From contig NZ_PJRT01000002.1 in NCBI RefSeq assembly GCF_002858935.1, positions 124,001-188,000 of the forward strand: DNA of 64,000 nt, given 5' to 3'. The notes under the pieces were generated by a model. The model searched no databases and was not told where the DNA came from. It saw only the letters and a program-made list of their open reading frames with translations. The position numbers were made by a program, and so were the translations under genes. This DNA comes from Pantoea endophytica. GTDB taxonomy: Bacteria > Pseudomonadota > Gammaproteobacteria > Enterobacterales > Enterobacteriaceae. Positions 28,989-38,075 of this stretch are shown here, one piece after another (within the stretch, counting starts at the first letter, position 1; the number at the start of each line of letters is the position of its first letter).

Positions 28989-30191
28989 ATGTCTCGGGTT
29001 GCGCGGGCACGACGCCTCGGTAAAACATTTCTTTTAGTGGATAACATGCTGGTTGTGATGGGCTTTTTCGTGGTGTTTCCCCTCATTTCCATCCATTTTG
29101 TCGAACAGCTGGGCTGGGCCGCGTTGATGGTCGGTATTGCGCTTGGCTTGCGCCAGTTCGTCCAGCAGGGATTCGGCATCTTCGGCGGTGCGATTGCCGA
29201 CCGTTTTGGTGCGCGTCCGCTGATCGTTACTGGTATGCTGATGCGCGCGGCGGGTTTTGCCTGCATGGCGCTGGCGCATGAACCCTGGCTGCTGTGGTTT
29301 GCCTGTTTGCTTTCCGGCCTTGGCGGTACGCTGTTTGATCCGCCACGCAGCGCGCTGGTGATGAAACTGGTGCGCGCACGCGATCGCGGCCGCTTCTTCT
29401 CCCTGCTGATGATGCAGGACAGCGCCGGTGCGGTGCTGGGTGCGCTGATTGGTAGCTGGCTGCTGGCGTGGGATTTCCGTCTGGTGTGCTGGGTTGGCGC
29501 GGCGGTATTTGTCACTGCTGCGCTGTTTAACGCCGTTTGGTTACCGGCGTGGCGCATCTCGACCGAACGCATTGCGATGCGTGAAGGGATGCAACGCGTC
29601 TGGCAGGACAAGCGTTTTCGCCTGTACGTGCTGACTTTGACCGGCTACTACATTCTCGCCGTGCAGGTGATGTTGATGCTGCCGGTGATGGTGAATCAGG
29701 TAGCCGGGGCGCCTGCTGCGGTGAAGTGGATGTACGCGATTGAAGCGCTGCTGTCATTAAGCCTGCTCTATCCGCTGGCGCGCTGGAGCGAAAAACGCTT
29801 CCGCCTCGAAACGCGTTTGATGGCCGGCTTGTTCCTGATGACGTTCAGCCTGCTGCCGGTTGGCATGACCGATTCGCTGCCGTCGCTGTTTATGCTGATC
29901 GCCCTCTTTTATCTGGGCTCAATCATCGCGGAACCGGCGCGAGAAACGCTCAGCGCTTCGCTGGCCAGTTCGCGTGCGCGCGGCAGCTATATGGGCTTCA
30001 GCCGACTCGGCCTCGCGATTGGCGGTTTGATCGGCTACTCCGGTGGCGGCTGGATGTTCGATATGGGCCAGCAATGGGCGCTGCCGGAACTGCCGTGGAT
30101 GCTGCTGAGCAGCGTTGGCATGATCACCCTTTTGGCGCTTTGGTGGCAGTTCCAGCCGCGTTCGGTGGCACCAGCGATTTTCAGCAGCTAA
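28989..30191 (+). CDS. mdtH: MFS multidrug exporter MdtH
   Basis: MdtH is a 12-segment major facilitator drug/proton antiporter. The 400-aa protein starts [20 protein letters not shown], as in E. coli MdtH. It has the MFS loop motif between segments 2 and 3 ([15 protein letters not shown]) and the antiporter motif region in segment 5 ([15 protein letters not shown]). I reject the upstream in-frame start because it would cover the palindrome and promoter. It is divergent from rimJ. Confidence 0.95.
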   Translation: MSRVARARRLGKTFLLVDNMLVVMGFFVVFPLISIHFVEQLGWAALMVGIALGLRQFVQQGFGIFGGAIADRFGARPLIVTGMLMRAAGFACMALAHEPWLLWFACLLSGLGGTLFDPPRSALVMKLVRARDRGRFFSLLMMQDSAGAVLGALIGSWLLAWDFRLVCWVGAAVFVTAALFNAVWLPAWRISTERIAMREGMQRVWQDKRFRLYVLTLTGYYILAVQVMLMLPVMVNQVAGAPAAVKWMYAIEALLSLSLLYPLARWSEKRFRLETRLMAGLFLMTFSLLPVGMTDSLPSLFMLIALFYLGSIIAEPARETLSASLASSRARGSYMGFSRLGLAIGGLIGYSGGGWMFDMGQQWALPELPWMLLSSVGMITLLALWWQFQPRSVAPAIFSS

Positions 30192-30238
30192 TTTGCCCCC
30201 GCCACAGATCTCTTCCATACTTCCCGCACGTCCGGAAA

Positions 30239-30260
30239 AAGGGTGACCTCTGTCACCCTT
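30239..30260. other. Intergenic hairpin between mdtH and grxB
   Basis: A 9-bp perfect stem AAGGGTGAC/GTCACCCTT with loop CTCT. It has no T-run on the plus strand but five on the minus strand (30236-30240 read in reverse). It could be a minus-strand terminator or an mRNA-stabilising hairpin after mdtH. Confidence 0.5.
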
Positions 30261-30280
30261 AGAACCACAGGAGAAACGGG

Positions 30281-30928
30281 ATGAAACTCTACATCTACGA
30301 TCACTGCCCTTTCTGCGTCAAAGCACGCATGATTTTCGGCTTAAAAAATCTGCCGTTAGAACTCATCGTTATGCTAAATGACGACGAGCAAACACCGAAA
30401 AAATTGATCGGCCAGAAAATGGCGCCGATTCTGCAACAGGCCGACGGCAGCGCTGTACCGGAAAGTATGGATATTGTGCGGCTGGTAGATAAATACGATC
30501 ACCAACCGCTGCTTAATGGCAAAAGCAACCCTGCGATCAGCGACTGGCTGCGCCACGTGAATGGCTACGTCAATAAGCTGCTGCTGCCGCGCATCGCCGA
30601 TGCCTCCTTCGCCGAATTCGCTACGCCGGAAGCGCGTAGCTACTTCAGCGAGAAGAAGCAGGCCAGCGTGGGCGATTTCAGCGAGTTGCGTAAACACGCG
30701 CCGGGCTTAATCAAAAACATCAGCGACGATCTGCGTCAGCTCGACAAGCTGATCGTCAAACCCAATGCGGTAAATGGCGAACTGTCGGAAGATGATATTC
30801 ATCTTTTCCCGCTGCTGCGCTCCTTAACGCTGGTCAACGGCATTGAATGGCCAAGTCGCGTTGCCGATTATCGCGACAACATGGCGAAACAAACCCAGGT
30901 TAATCTGCTCTCCTCCATCGCCGCATAA
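30281..30928 (+). CDS. grxB: Glutaredoxin 2
   Basis: GrxB is a GST-fold glutaredoxin that reduces protein disulfides with glutathione. The 215-aa protein has an N-terminal thioredoxin-like half with the active site YDHCPFC (residues 6-12) and a C-terminal helical half. The ribosome site GGAGAA precedes the ATG. A 9-bp hairpin without a T-run (30940-30961) follows the gene. Confidence 0.97.
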   Translation: MKLYIYDHCPFCVKARMIFGLKNLPLELIVMLNDDEQTPKKLIGQKMAPILQQADGSAVPESMDIVRLVDKYDHQPLLNGKSNPAISDWLRHVNGYVNKLLLPRIADASFAEFATPEARSYFSEKKQASVGDFSELRKHAPGLIKNISDDLRQLDKLIVKPNAVNGELSEDDIHLFPLLRSLTLVNGIEWPSRVADYRDNMAKQTQVNLLSSIAA

Positions 30929-31039
30929 TCTTCATCCCTGAGAGGCGCTGCGGCGCTTCTCATCTCTCTCCTGGTGACACATGCCGCTGATTCAGGCAGG
31001 CTATCGCTGTTTTGCCGTTTCGATCAGGATGAGGACAAT

Positions 31040-31603
31040 ATGAAAAAGGCGCTTACCGGGCTTTTCGCTCTGCTTTTTGCCGTGCTACTCAGCGGCTGTA
31101 ACCAATTGACGCAATACACCATCAGCGAACAGGAAGTGAATCAGGCGCTGCAAAAGCGCAATAACTTCGAAAAAGATATCGGCGTTTCCGGGCTGGTGAA
31201 TGCGCACATTGTGCTGAGCGATCTCAACAGCCAGATTGGCCGTGAAGAACCCGGCAAAATAACGCTCTCGGGTAAAGCCAACATCAATGTCAGCTCGCTG
31301 TTTGGTCCGCAGCAGGCCGAAATGCTGCTGAAGATGAAGGCGCAGCCGGTTTACAACGCACAGGAAGGCGCGATTTATCTGCATGACATGGAGATTGTCG
31401 ATGCGCAGGTGCAGCCAGAGAAAATGGCGTCGATTATGAAAACCCTCACGCCGTATCTCAATGAGTCGCTGAAGCGCTACTTTAATGAGAGACCTGCTTA
31501 TGTGCTGAGTGCAGACCGCAGCAAAGGCGAAGCGCTGGCGAAGAAACTTGCTAAAGGAATTGAAGTGAAACCGGGCCAATTGGTGATTCCGTTTACAGAT
31601 TAA
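31040..31603 (+). CDS. yceB: YceB lipoprotein
   Basis: A 187-aa lipoprotein precursor with lipobox LLSGC (Cys near residue 20) and a DUF1439-type domain. Its role is not established; E. coli YceB is an outer-membrane-directed lipoprotein. I start it at MKKALTGLFALLF; the longer frame upstream adds non-signal-like residues. It lies between grxB and pyrC, as in E. coli. Confidence 0.93.
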   Translation: MKKALTGLFALLFAVLLSGCNQLTQYTISEQEVNQALQKRNNFEKDIGVSGLVNAHIVLSDLNSQIGREEPGKITLSGKANINVSSLFGPQQAEMLLKMKAQPVYNAQEGAIYLHDMEIVDAQVQPEKMASIMKTLTPYLNESLKRYFNERPAYVLSADRSKGEALAKKLAKGIEVKPGQLVIPFTD

Positions 31604-31611
31604 TCCGCGCA

Positions 31612-31636
31612 ACCGCACCTTCCGGTGCGGTTTTTG
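31612..31636 (+). terminator. yceB terminator
   Basis: An 8-bp stem ACCGCACC/GGTGCGGT (31612-31619 with 31624-31631, loop TTCC) followed by Ts, 9 bases after the yceB stop. Confidence 0.88.
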
Positions 31637-31655
31637 TTTGTCACAATAAAATCCC

Positions 31656-31671
31656 GTGCAAACGGTTGCCC
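31656..31671. promoter_or_regulatory. Possible PurR operator upstream of pyrC
   Basis: GTGCAAACGGTTGCCC matches the PurR consensus ACGCAAACGTTTGCGT at 11 of 16 positions, including the central CAAACG core. E. coli pyrC is known to be repressed by PurR. The site lies 68 bp before the ATG, within the likely promoter. Confidence 0.55.
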
Positions 31672-31738
31672 ACATCCTTATGATTACTCCCCGGCCTAAA
31701 CGTGCCTCTCGTTTTCTTCTCAGCCGGAGTCTTTTTGA

Positions 31739-32785
31739 ATGACAGCCCAACCTCAGCACATTACCATCCGCCGCCCTGACGACTGGCACATCCATCTGCG
31801 CGATGGCGCGATGCTTAACGCCGTACTGCCTTATACCAGCGCAGTAAATGGTCGTGCGATTGTCATGCCAAACCTGGTTCCACCGGTTATCAGCGTGGCC
31901 GCTGCCGTGGCGTATCGCGAGCGCATCATGGCTGCGTTACCTGCTGAGCACGCTTTTACTCCGCTGATGACCTGCTATCTCACCGATTCACTTGATCCCG
32001 ATGAGATCGAGCGAGGCTTCCGTGACGGCACTTTTACCGCCGCCAAACTCTATCCTGCGCACGCCACCACCAACTCCAGCCACGGCGTGACCAACATCGC
32101 CGCCATCGCTAAGGTGCTGGATCGCATGCAGCAGATCGGCATGCCAATGCTGGTGCACGGCGAAGTGACCGATTCTCACATCGATATTTTTGATCGCGAA
32201 GCGCGCTTTATTGAAACCGTGTTGGAACCGCTGCGTAAACAGTTCCCGGCGCTGAAAGTGGTGATGGAGCACATCACCACGAAAGAAGCGGCGGAGTATC
32301 TGGCAGCCGGTAATGATCTGCTGGGCGCCACAATTACGCCACAGCACCTGATGTTCAACCGTAACCACATGCTGGTGGGCGGCGTGCGTCCGCATCTTTA
32401 CTGCCTGCCGATTCTGAAGCGCAATATCCATCAGGAAGCGCTGCGTAAGCTGGTTGCCAGCGGGAATCGTCGCGTATTCCTCGGTACCGATACCGCGCCA
32501 CATCTGCGTCACCTCAAGGAAGCCAGCTGTGGCTGCGCCGGCGTGTTTAATGCGCCGACCTCATTGCCGGCGTACGCCACAGTGTTTGAGGAGCTGAATG
32601 CGCTGGAACATTTCGAAGCCTTCTGCTCGGAGAACGGCGCGAACTTCTACGGTCTGCCGCTGAATGAAGGCACGCTGACGCTGGTGCGAGAATCCTGGCA
32701 GGTTGAAGAGAGCATTGCGCTGGCGGATGACACGCTGGTGCCTTTCCTTGCCGGTGAAACGCTGAACTGGCGCATCAAAGAATAA
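31739..32785 (+). CDS. pyrC: Dihydroorotase
   Basis: PyrC cyclises carbamoyl aspartate to dihydroorotate in pyrimidine synthesis. The 348-aa zinc amidohydrolase has the metal-binding [10 protein letters not shown] near residue 14-23 and the segment with the carboxylated Lys ([13 protein letters not shown], near 103). Further metal His and Asp lie in [15 protein letters not shown] and GTDTAPH. The 102-bp leader region may hold the start-site-switch control known from E. coli pyrC, but I cannot define it here. Confidence 0.98.
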   Translation: MTAQPQHITIRRPDDWHIHLRDGAMLNAVLPYTSAVNGRAIVMPNLVPPVISVAAAVAYRERIMAALPAEHAFTPLMTCYLTDSLDPDEIERGFRDGTFTAAKLYPAHATTNSSHGVTNIAAIAKVLDRMQQIGMPMLVHGEVTDSHIDIFDREARFIETVLEPLRKQFPALKVVMEHITTKEAAEYLAAGNDLLGATITPQHLMFNRNHMLVGGVRPHLYCLPILKRNIHQEALRKLVASGNRRVFLGTDTAPHLRHLKEASCGCAGVFNAPTSLPAYATVFEELNALEHFEAFCSENGANFYGLPLNEGTLTLVRESWQVEESIALADDTLVPFLAGETLNWRIKE

Positions 32786-32814
32786 TTATCTGCTGCTTGC
32801 CTTCGGGAAATTTA

Positions 32815-32834
32815 TACTGTACAAATAAACAGTA
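32815..32834. promoter_or_regulatory. LexA (SOS) box of dinI
   Basis: TACTGTACAAATAAACAGTA carries both CTGT and ACAG half-sites with the correct 8-base spacer (consensus CTGT-N8-ACAG). It sits 19 bp before the dinI ATG. Confidence 0.93.
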
Positions 32835-32853
32835 TATTATCCCGGAGGCTTCT

Positions 32854-33099
32854 ATGCGTGTTGAAATTACCGTAGCAAAAACTTCGCCCCTTCCTGCGGG
32901 TGCACTGGATGCACTCAGCGTCGAACTGGTTCGTCGCATTACGCAGGATTTCCCCGACGACGATCATCACGTCAAAGTGCGTTATGCCGGCGGCAACCAA
33001 CTCAGCGTGTTTGGTGGCTGTAAAGAGTCACGCGAACGCATCAGCGAACTGTTACAAGAAACCTGGGAAAGCGCTGACGACTGGTTCAATAACGATTAA
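32854..33099 (+). CDS. dinI: DNA damage-inducible protein DinI
   Basis: DinI binds RecA and tunes the SOS response. The 81-aa protein starts MRVEITVAKTSPLPAGAL, has the RRITQDFPDD segment in the middle and ends with an acidic helix (RISELLQETWESADDWF), which contacts RecA. CCGGAGG lies before the ATG; the upstream open frame covers the LexA box and is not used. The gene ends at a terminator. Confidence 0.95.
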   Translation: MRVEITVAKTSPLPAGALDALSVELVRRITQDFPDDDHHVKVRYAGGNQLSVFGGCKESRERISELLQETWESADDWFNND

Positions 33100-33118
33100 C
33101 TGCCACTGTGCCGTTTTT

Positions 33119-33146
33119 GCCGGGTATCGCTATCCGGCTTTTTTGT
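33119..33146 (+). terminator. dinI terminator
   Basis: An 8-bp stem with one G-T pair (GCCGGGTA/TATCCGGC, loop TCGC) and six or more Ts after it, 20 bases after the dinI stop. Confidence 0.87.
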
Positions 33147-33242
33147 TTTTATTTCCCTCTCGCCAGAAAAACTTCCTGCATCTAGACTCATGTTAAACGA
33201 TCCCCTATTCTTGCCTCGTCATGCTTACAGGAGGTGTTTTAC

Positions 33243-33512
33243 ATGACTACTGAAAAACCAGAAGAGGCGATGACCTTCGGAGAATTGCTGGCATTTATTG
33301 CTGAGCAACAGCGCCGCTTAACCGTATTAGAAAATGCGTTTGCCACCTTGACCTTCTGTCTCGACGATCGCGCCAATCAGTTGCTGGTCCACAACCTGAC
33401 GCTGGAAGCGCAAAACCAGAACCATGACGAGCAGTTACAGCAGCATTTTACCCGGCTGGCGGAAGAGATTCAGAAACGTCACGGCCTGCTGCCGGTCGAG
33501 CCACACTCATAA
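33243..33512 (+). CDS. Small coiled-coil protein of unknown function
   Basis: An 89-aa acidic protein that I do not recognise. It starts MTTEKPEEAMTFGELLAFIA, with AGGAGG eight bases before the ATG. Residues about 10-80 are helical and rich in Leu, Gln and Glu in heptad-like spacing (QQRRLTVLENAFATL, EEIQKRHGLL), so a coiled coil or helical bundle is likely. It has no signal peptide or membrane segment. It lies between dinI and bssS, where E. coli K-12 has no gene. A sigma-28-like promoter starts 20 bp after it. Confidence 0.75.
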   Translation: MTTEKPEEAMTFGELLAFIAEQQRRLTVLENAFATLTFCLDDRANQLLVHNLTLEAQNQNHDEQLQQHFTRLAEEIQKRHGLLPVEPHS

Positions 33513-33532
33513 AAGTGCCCCCTTTTTCGGCC

Positions 33533-33560
33533 TAAAGTTTTCCCTTATAAAAGCCGATAA
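33533..33560 (+). promoter_or_regulatory. Sigma-28-like promoter
   Basis: TAAAGTTT (8 of 8 to the -35 consensus) and GCCGATAA (8 of 8 to the -10 consensus), separated by 12 bases instead of the usual 11. Both boxes are perfect, but the spacing is one base long. It lies in a 278-bp non-coding gap between the 89-aa gene and bssS. Confidence 0.6.
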
Positions 33561-33566
33561 CTTCGT

Positions 33567-33622
33567 CAGTGTTGCCAGTAATAATTCCAATAAAATGCCT
33601 GATGCTGCGGGCATTTTATTAT
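33567..33622 (+). ncRNA. Candidate short RNA from the sigma-28-like promoter
   Basis: Starting about 7 bases after the -10 box, a transcript would run about 55 bases to the hairpin AAAATGCC/GGCATTTT (33592-33599 with 33610-33617, 10-base loop), followed by ATTATT. The hairpin could instead be the terminator of the 89-aa gene, or the promoter could read on into bssS. No open frame of note lies inside. Confidence 0.35.
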
Positions 33623-33790
33623 TCGATTAAACGGCAATGTTAACCGCGTTTATTTTTACTCTGTTTAGGTTCGTCATACCTTTTAACTATTGTACCCGCT
33701 ATTTCATGTTATAATTGTTTCGCTAGTGCACGATACAGCCGCATTGAACCTCAAGAAGCACTTCGTTTAACGAGTAATACGGAGGTTATA

Positions 33791-34045
33791 ATGGACAGAA
33801 ATAAAGACGTCATCCAGACTCATCCGTTGGTAGGATGGGACATCAGCACCGTAGACAGTTATGACGCCATGATGATTCGCCTGCACTCGCTCTCCTCGCA
33901 GGGGCAGAAAGAAGAAGAAGCTGACGTGGGTCCGACCTACTGGCTGACTACCGACGTAGCCAGACAGTTCATCTCTCTACTCGAAGCTGGCATTGCAAAA
34001 ATAGAGTCTACCGAGCAGTACCTACGCGACAATCAAAAGCATTAA
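33791..34045 (+). CDS. bssS: Biofilm regulator BssS
   Basis: BssS (YceP) is a small regulator reported in E. coli to affect biofilm formation and signal uptake or secretion. The 84-aa protein is close to the E. coli one (THPLVGWDISTVDSYDAMMI, YWLTTDVARQFISLLEAGI). GGAGGTTATA precedes the ATG. It lies between the candidate small RNA and solA, with its own terminator. Confidence 0.93.
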   Translation: MDRNKDVIQTHPLVGWDISTVDSYDAMMIRLHSLSSQGQKEEEADVGPTYWLTTDVARQFISLLEAGIAKIESTEQYLRDNQKH

Positions 34046-34065
34046 TTTCTACTATCGCGTGAAAG

Positions 34066-34088
34066 GGCACCCAACAGGGTGCCTTTTT
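34066..34088 (+). terminator. bssS terminator
   Basis: A 7-bp stem GGCACCC/GGGTGCC with loop AACA, followed by five Ts, 20 bases after bssS. Confidence 0.88.
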
Positions 34089-34151
34089 CATGGGCGCTCT
34101 CTTTTGATATGCTGTTGAAAAATTTCGCTGTTTTGCTGGAGTGATGTCGTT

Positions 34152-35267
34152 ATGGTTTATGATCTGATTGTGGTGGGAAGCGGTTCGGTCGGCGCAGCAG
34201 CCGGGTTTTACGCCACGCAGGCTGGCTTATCGGTGCTGATGATTGATAGCGCCCATCCGCCGCACAGCCAGGGCACACATCATGGGGAAACCCGCCTGAT
34301 TCGCCATGCGTATGGTGAAGGTGAACGCTACGTGCCGCTGGTGCTACGCGCACAGAAACTCTGGGATGAGCTGGAACGCCAGAGCGGCGAGCGCATCATG
34401 CATCGCAGCGGCATCCTCAACTTAGCGCCCATCACCTCCTCCTTTATTCAAAATGTTATCGATAGCGCGAGAGCGTGGCAGCTGGATGTGAAAATCCTGC
34501 AAGCCGATGAAGTGCGCGCGCGCTGGCCGCAGTTCACGGTGCCGGATGGCTACATCGGCGTGTACGAACCCAACTCCGGCTTCCTCAAATGTGAGCAAGC
34601 GGTGCGCAGCTGGGTGCAGCTGGCGGAACAGGCCGGTTGCGCGCAGCTGTTTAACTGTCCGGTGACAGAGATAGGTCGTGACGGCGATCTGCAGCAAGTC
34701 ACCACCAGCGATGGCATTTTCCGCGCGCGTAAACTGTTGGTCAGCGCCGGTACCTGGGTGAGCCAGTTGGTCGCCGATCTGCCGGTTGCGCCCGTGCGCA
34801 AAGTTTTCGCCTGGTATCAGGCAGATGGTCGCTACAGCGAGAACAATAAATTCCCCGGCTTTACCGTGGAGATGAGCGATGGCAGCCACTTTTACGGCTT
34901 CCCGGCGGATAACAACGCGCTGAAAGTGGGACGTCACGATGGCGGACAGCTGATGCAAACGCCGGCCGATCGCAAACCTTTTGGCAGCATCGCGGTAGAC
35001 GGCAACGAATCTTTTAGCTTCCTGCGTAAATTCCTGCCGGGCGTGGGCGTCTGTTTGCATGGCGAAGCCTGCAGCTACGACAATACGCCGGACGAAGATT
35101 TCATTATCGATACGCTACCGGGCGAACCTAATCGTCTGATCATCACCGGCTTAAGCGGACACGGTTTCAAATTCGCCAGCGTGCTGGGTGAACTTGCCAG
35201 TGAATTTGCGCAGAACAAACCGTTCTCTTTCGATATTGCGCCTTTCTCGCTCGCGCGATTTAACTAA
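34152..35267 (+). CDS. solA: N-methyl-L-tryptophan oxidase
   Basis: SolA is an FAD enzyme of the sarcosine oxidase family that demethylates N-methyl amino acids such as N-methyltryptophan. The 371-aa protein has the FAD motif [12 protein letters not shown] at residues 7-18 and the Cys for covalent flavin attachment in [14 protein letters not shown] near residue 308. It ends with [15 protein letters not shown] short ribosome site GGAGTGATG precedes the start. Confidence 0.95.
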   Translation: MVYDLIVVGSGSVGAAAGFYATQAGLSVLMIDSAHPPHSQGTHHGETRLIRHAYGEGERYVPLVLRAQKLWDELERQSGERIMHRSGILNLAPITSSFIQNVIDSARAWQLDVKILQADEVRARWPQFTVPDGYIGVYEPNSGFLKCEQAVRSWVQLAEQAGCAQLFNCPVTEIGRDGDLQQVTTSDGIFRARKLLVSAGTWVSQLVADLPVAPVRKVFAWYQADGRYSENNKFPGFTVEMSDGSHFYGFPADNNALKVGRHDGGQLMQTPADRKPFGSIAVDGNESFSFLRKFLPGVGVCLHGEACSYDNTPDEDFIIDTLPGEPNRLIITGLSGHGFKFASVLGELASEFAQNKPFSFDIAPFSLARFN

Positions 35268-35558
35268 ACCATACTTGCCGGTACTAATCCTGTGCCGGCG
35301 AAATTGACACAAACTGACAGTTAATTACCTATATCAACATTCAGCGCCGCGCTATGCCGCATTTGGTGTAGTGAATATGCAATACTTCGCAATAAGCCCC
35401 GCCTTTTAAGCTATCCCTTCAATTATTCTGACTGAGTTTTAATTAAATCCTCATTTATTCCGAAGATGATTTTCAACTTTATAGAAAAGTAAGGTTAATT
35501 GATCTTTCATTGCAAAATGTAGATGCTCATTACCACTTATTTCATTCAGGTGATTTTA
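35268..35558. other. AT-rich non-coding gap solA-yceJ
   Basis: These 291 bp are AT-rich and without a convincing gene. They probably hold the promoter of the yceJ-yceI pair. I see no clear terminator for solA; TTGCCGG...GCCGGCGAA near 35276-35301 could form a weak hairpin. Confidence 0.5.
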
Positions 35559-36131
35559 ATGTGGCGTAATTCCACACAGCAATTCGGCGCTGTCTCGATT
35601 TTATTGCATTGGCTTATGGCGCTGGTTATTTACGGCATGTTCGCGCTGGGTTTGTGGATGGTCGGATTGGGCTATTACGATGGCTGGTATCACGATGCGC
35701 CCGAAATTCATAAAGGCATCGGCATTCTGCTGTTCGCTGCGCTGCTGCTGCGCCTCGGCTGGCGTTTTATTTCACCGCCGCCCAAACCGTTGGCGAGTTA
35801 TTCGCCCGCCGTACGACGCAGCGCTACCGCCGCGCACTGGCTGTTATACGGCTTACTGTTGGTGCTGCTGTTCACCGGTTATCTCATCTCCACCGCCGAT
35901 GGCAAACCGATCTCCGTATTTGGCTGGTTCGCGGTTCCCGCCCTGTTCAGCGGTGCCGCGCAACAAGCGGATCTGGCGGGTGACATTCATCTTTGGCTGG
36001 CGTGGGGTTTGGTGCTGATCTCAGCACTGCACGCGCTGGCAGCCCTGAAACACCATTTTATCGACCGTGATGTGACACTGAAAAGGATGTTGGGTTACCG
36101 CATCCCGTTAATCTCTGAAAAGGAAAAGTAA
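35559..36131 (+). CDS. yceJ: Cytochrome b561-type membrane protein YceJ
   Basis: A 190-aa di-heme cytochrome b561-family protein with four membrane segments. The heme-ligand His residues are seen in [32 protein letters not shown] and [11 protein letters not shown]. It starts at [13 protein letters not shown]; an upstream start adds a stretch unlike the family. It precedes yceI by 1 bp, so the two form an operon in which YceJ probably passes electrons near the periplasmic YceI. Confidence 0.93.
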   Translation: MWRNSTQQFGAVSILLHWLMALVIYGMFALGLWMVGLGYYDGWYHDAPEIHKGIGILLFAALLLRLGWRFISPPPKPLASYSPAVRRSATAAHWLLYGLLLVLLFTGYLISTADGKPISVFGWFAVPALFSGAAQQADLAGDIHLWLAWGLVLISALHALAALKHHFIDRDVTLKRMLGYRIPLISEKEK

Positions 36132-36132
36132 C

Positions 36133-36708
36133 ATGCTAAAGAAGACATTATTGGCAGTAGCAGCGGCCGGATTATTGAGCGCCAGCCTGACGGCCAGCGC
36201 GGCTGATTACAAATTTGATAAGGAAGGCCAGCACGCGTTTGTGCAGTTCCGCATTCAGCACCTGGGCTACAGCTGGTTGTACGGCACCTTTAAAGACTTT
36301 GATGGCAGCTTCACTTTTGATGAAGCCAATCCTGCGGCAGATAAAGTCAACGTGACCATCAACACCAACAGCCTCGATACCAACCATGCTGAGCGTGATA
36401 AACACCTGCGCAGCGCGGATTTCCTCAACACCGGTAAGTTCCCGCAGGCAACCTTTGCTTCTACCGCCGTGAAGAAAGAGGGTAAAGATTACAAGATCAC
36501 CGGTGACCTGACGCTGAATGGCGTGACCAAGCCCGTCACGCTGGATGCAAAATTGATCGGTGAAGGCAAAGATCCATGGGGCGGCTACCGTGCAGGATTT
36601 GAAGCCAGCGGTGAGATCGTGCTGAAAGAGTTCAACATCAGCAAAGATCTTGGCCCGGCATCGCAGAAAGCTGAACTGATTATTTCGGTGGAAGGCGTGC
36701 GTAAGTAA
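36133..36708 (+). CDS. yceI: YceI-family periplasmic lipid-binding-like protein
   Basis: A 191-aa precursor with a signal peptide cleaved after TASA (about residue 23). The mature YceI domain is a lipocalin-like barrel that binds polyisoprenoid-type ligands in homologues. The conserved start [20 protein letters not shown] and the [13 protein letters not shown] segment fit the family. Its exact role is open. It is cotranscribed with yceJ. Confidence 0.95.
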   Translation: MLKKTLLAVAAAGLLSASLTASAADYKFDKEGQHAFVQFRIQHLGYSWLYGTFKDFDGSFTFDEANPAADKVNVTINTNSLDTNHAERDKHLRSADFLNTGKFPQATFASTAVKKEGKDYKITGDLTLNGVTKPVTLDAKLIGEGKDPWGGYRAGFEASGEIVLKEFNISKDLGPASQKAELIISVEGVRK

Positions 36709-36717
36709 ACGAAGTAC

Positions 36718-36749
36718 AGCCTGAAGTCCGCAGACCTCAGGCTGTTTTA
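36718..36749 (+). terminator. yceI terminator
   Basis: The stem CAGCCTGA/TCAGGCTG (36718-36725 with 36737-36744), with an inner GTC/GAC pair, is followed by TTTT. It separates the convergent yceI and trhO genes. Confidence 0.8.
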
Positions 36750-36752
36750 CGC

Positions 36753-37808
36753 TTATTTTTTATCTGGCGCCGGAATTGCCATCGTCATGTTCAGCAAACC
36801 ACGTGATTTGTTGAACACTTTGTTGCCATTTTCACGGCCCGCACGGCGTGCGCGCTGCTCCTCTGGCGACAACGTTGACTCTTCCATGCAGATTGGGCTG
36901 CAGCAGTTGTTGTACTTTTCAGCGCAGCTTGGGCACTGAATAAACAGCAAATGACAGCCATCATTGATGCAGTTGGTGTGGCTATCGCAAGGCGTGCCGC
37001 ACTGATGACAGCTGGAAAGAATATCGTCGGAAATACGCTCGCCCATGCGCTCGTCAAAGACAAAGTTTTTGCCCTTGAAACGCACCGGTAAGCCCTGTTC
37101 ACGCGCCCGACGGGTGTATTCAATAATCCCGCCTTCGATGTGATAAACATCTTTGAAGCCGTTGTGTTTCATCCAGGCGCTGGCCTTTTCACAACGAATG
37201 CCACCGGTACAGTACATAACAATCTTTTTGTCTTTCTGATCCTGCAGCATATCAACGGCCATCGGCAGTTGATCGCGGAAGGTATCGGCCGGCACTTCCA
37301 TCGCGTTATCGAAGCGCCCCACTTCATATTCGTAGTGGTTACGCATATCCACAAACAGCGCATCCGGATCGTCGAGCATCGCATTAACGTCCGCGGCTTT
37401 CAGGTAAGCACCCACATCGCTGGCATCAAAGCTGTTGTCTTCAATCCCATCCGCTACAATGCGTTCACGCACTTTCAGGCGCAGCACCCAAAAAGATTTA
37501 CCGTCATCATCCAGCGCAATGTTCATGCGCAAGTTATTTAGCGCCGCATCAAAGGCATACAAAGCGGCCTTCATCTTTTCGTAGCGGCTGGCGGGCACGC
37601 TGATTTGTGCGTTGATGCCTTCATGCGCAACATAGACGCGACCAAACACCTTGAGTTTGGTTAACTCAACGTAGAGGGCATCACGGAAGGCTTTAGGATC
37701 GGCAATCTGGAAGTATTTATAAAAAGAGACTGTGGTACGTGGTTCGGTTTCCGCCAACATACGTTCCTTCAGCTCTTTATTGGAAACAAGGTTATGTAAC
37801 ACTGGCAT
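36753..37808 (-). CDS. trhO: tRNA uridine(34) hydroxylase TrhO
   Basis: TrhO (YceA) hydroxylates uridine 34 of tRNA in an oxygen-dependent step of 5-methoxyuridine formation. The 351-aa protein has an N-terminal alpha/beta region, a rhodanese domain with the active Cys in YCTGGIRCE near residue 180, and a C-terminal Cys-rich region ([30 protein letters not shown]), probably metal binding. It converges on yceI and is divergent from lpxL. Confidence 0.95.
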   Translation of the reverse strand: MPVLHNLVSNKELKERMLAETEPRTTVSFYKYFQIADPKAFRDALYVELTKLKVFGRVYVAHEGINAQISVPASRYEKMKAALYAFDAALNNLRMNIALDDDGKSFWVLRLKVRERIVADGIEDNSFDASDVGAYLKAADVNAMLDDPDALFVDMRNHYEYEVGRFDNAMEVPADTFRDQLPMAVDMLQDQKDKKIVMYCTGGIRCEKASAWMKHNGFKDVYHIEGGIIEYTRRAREQGLPVRFKGKNFVFDERMGERISDDILSSCHQCGTPCDSHTNCINDGCHLLFIQCPSCAEKYNNCCSPICMEESTLSPEEQRARRAGRENGNKVFNKSRGLLNMTMAIPAPDKK

Positions 37809-38075
37809 GGTGTTCGTCCTGTTAGCAATCAGAGAAATTTAGCGCGCGTATGATACCCGAATTCTGCCTGATACAAAAATGTTGGTTTGATAAGCCTGCC
37901 GGCTGAAATTACACACGCATTTGTGCGCCACAATTGCGTTTTCGTGCGCATACCTGCTGTCGGAAAGCCGTCCTCGGTCTATGCTTGATTTCAGCCAGAA
38001 TGAAAAAATGGCATAATGACAAAAAATTACAGAAACCGGACTCTCTGGCATAAGACGCAGGATACTGACATTTCC

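Noticed and set aside
28853..29611. A 252-codon open frame on the minus strand opposite mdtH
   Set aside because: It lies antisense within mdtH, is rich in Ser, Arg and Thr and has no domain. MdtH is clearly the real gene.
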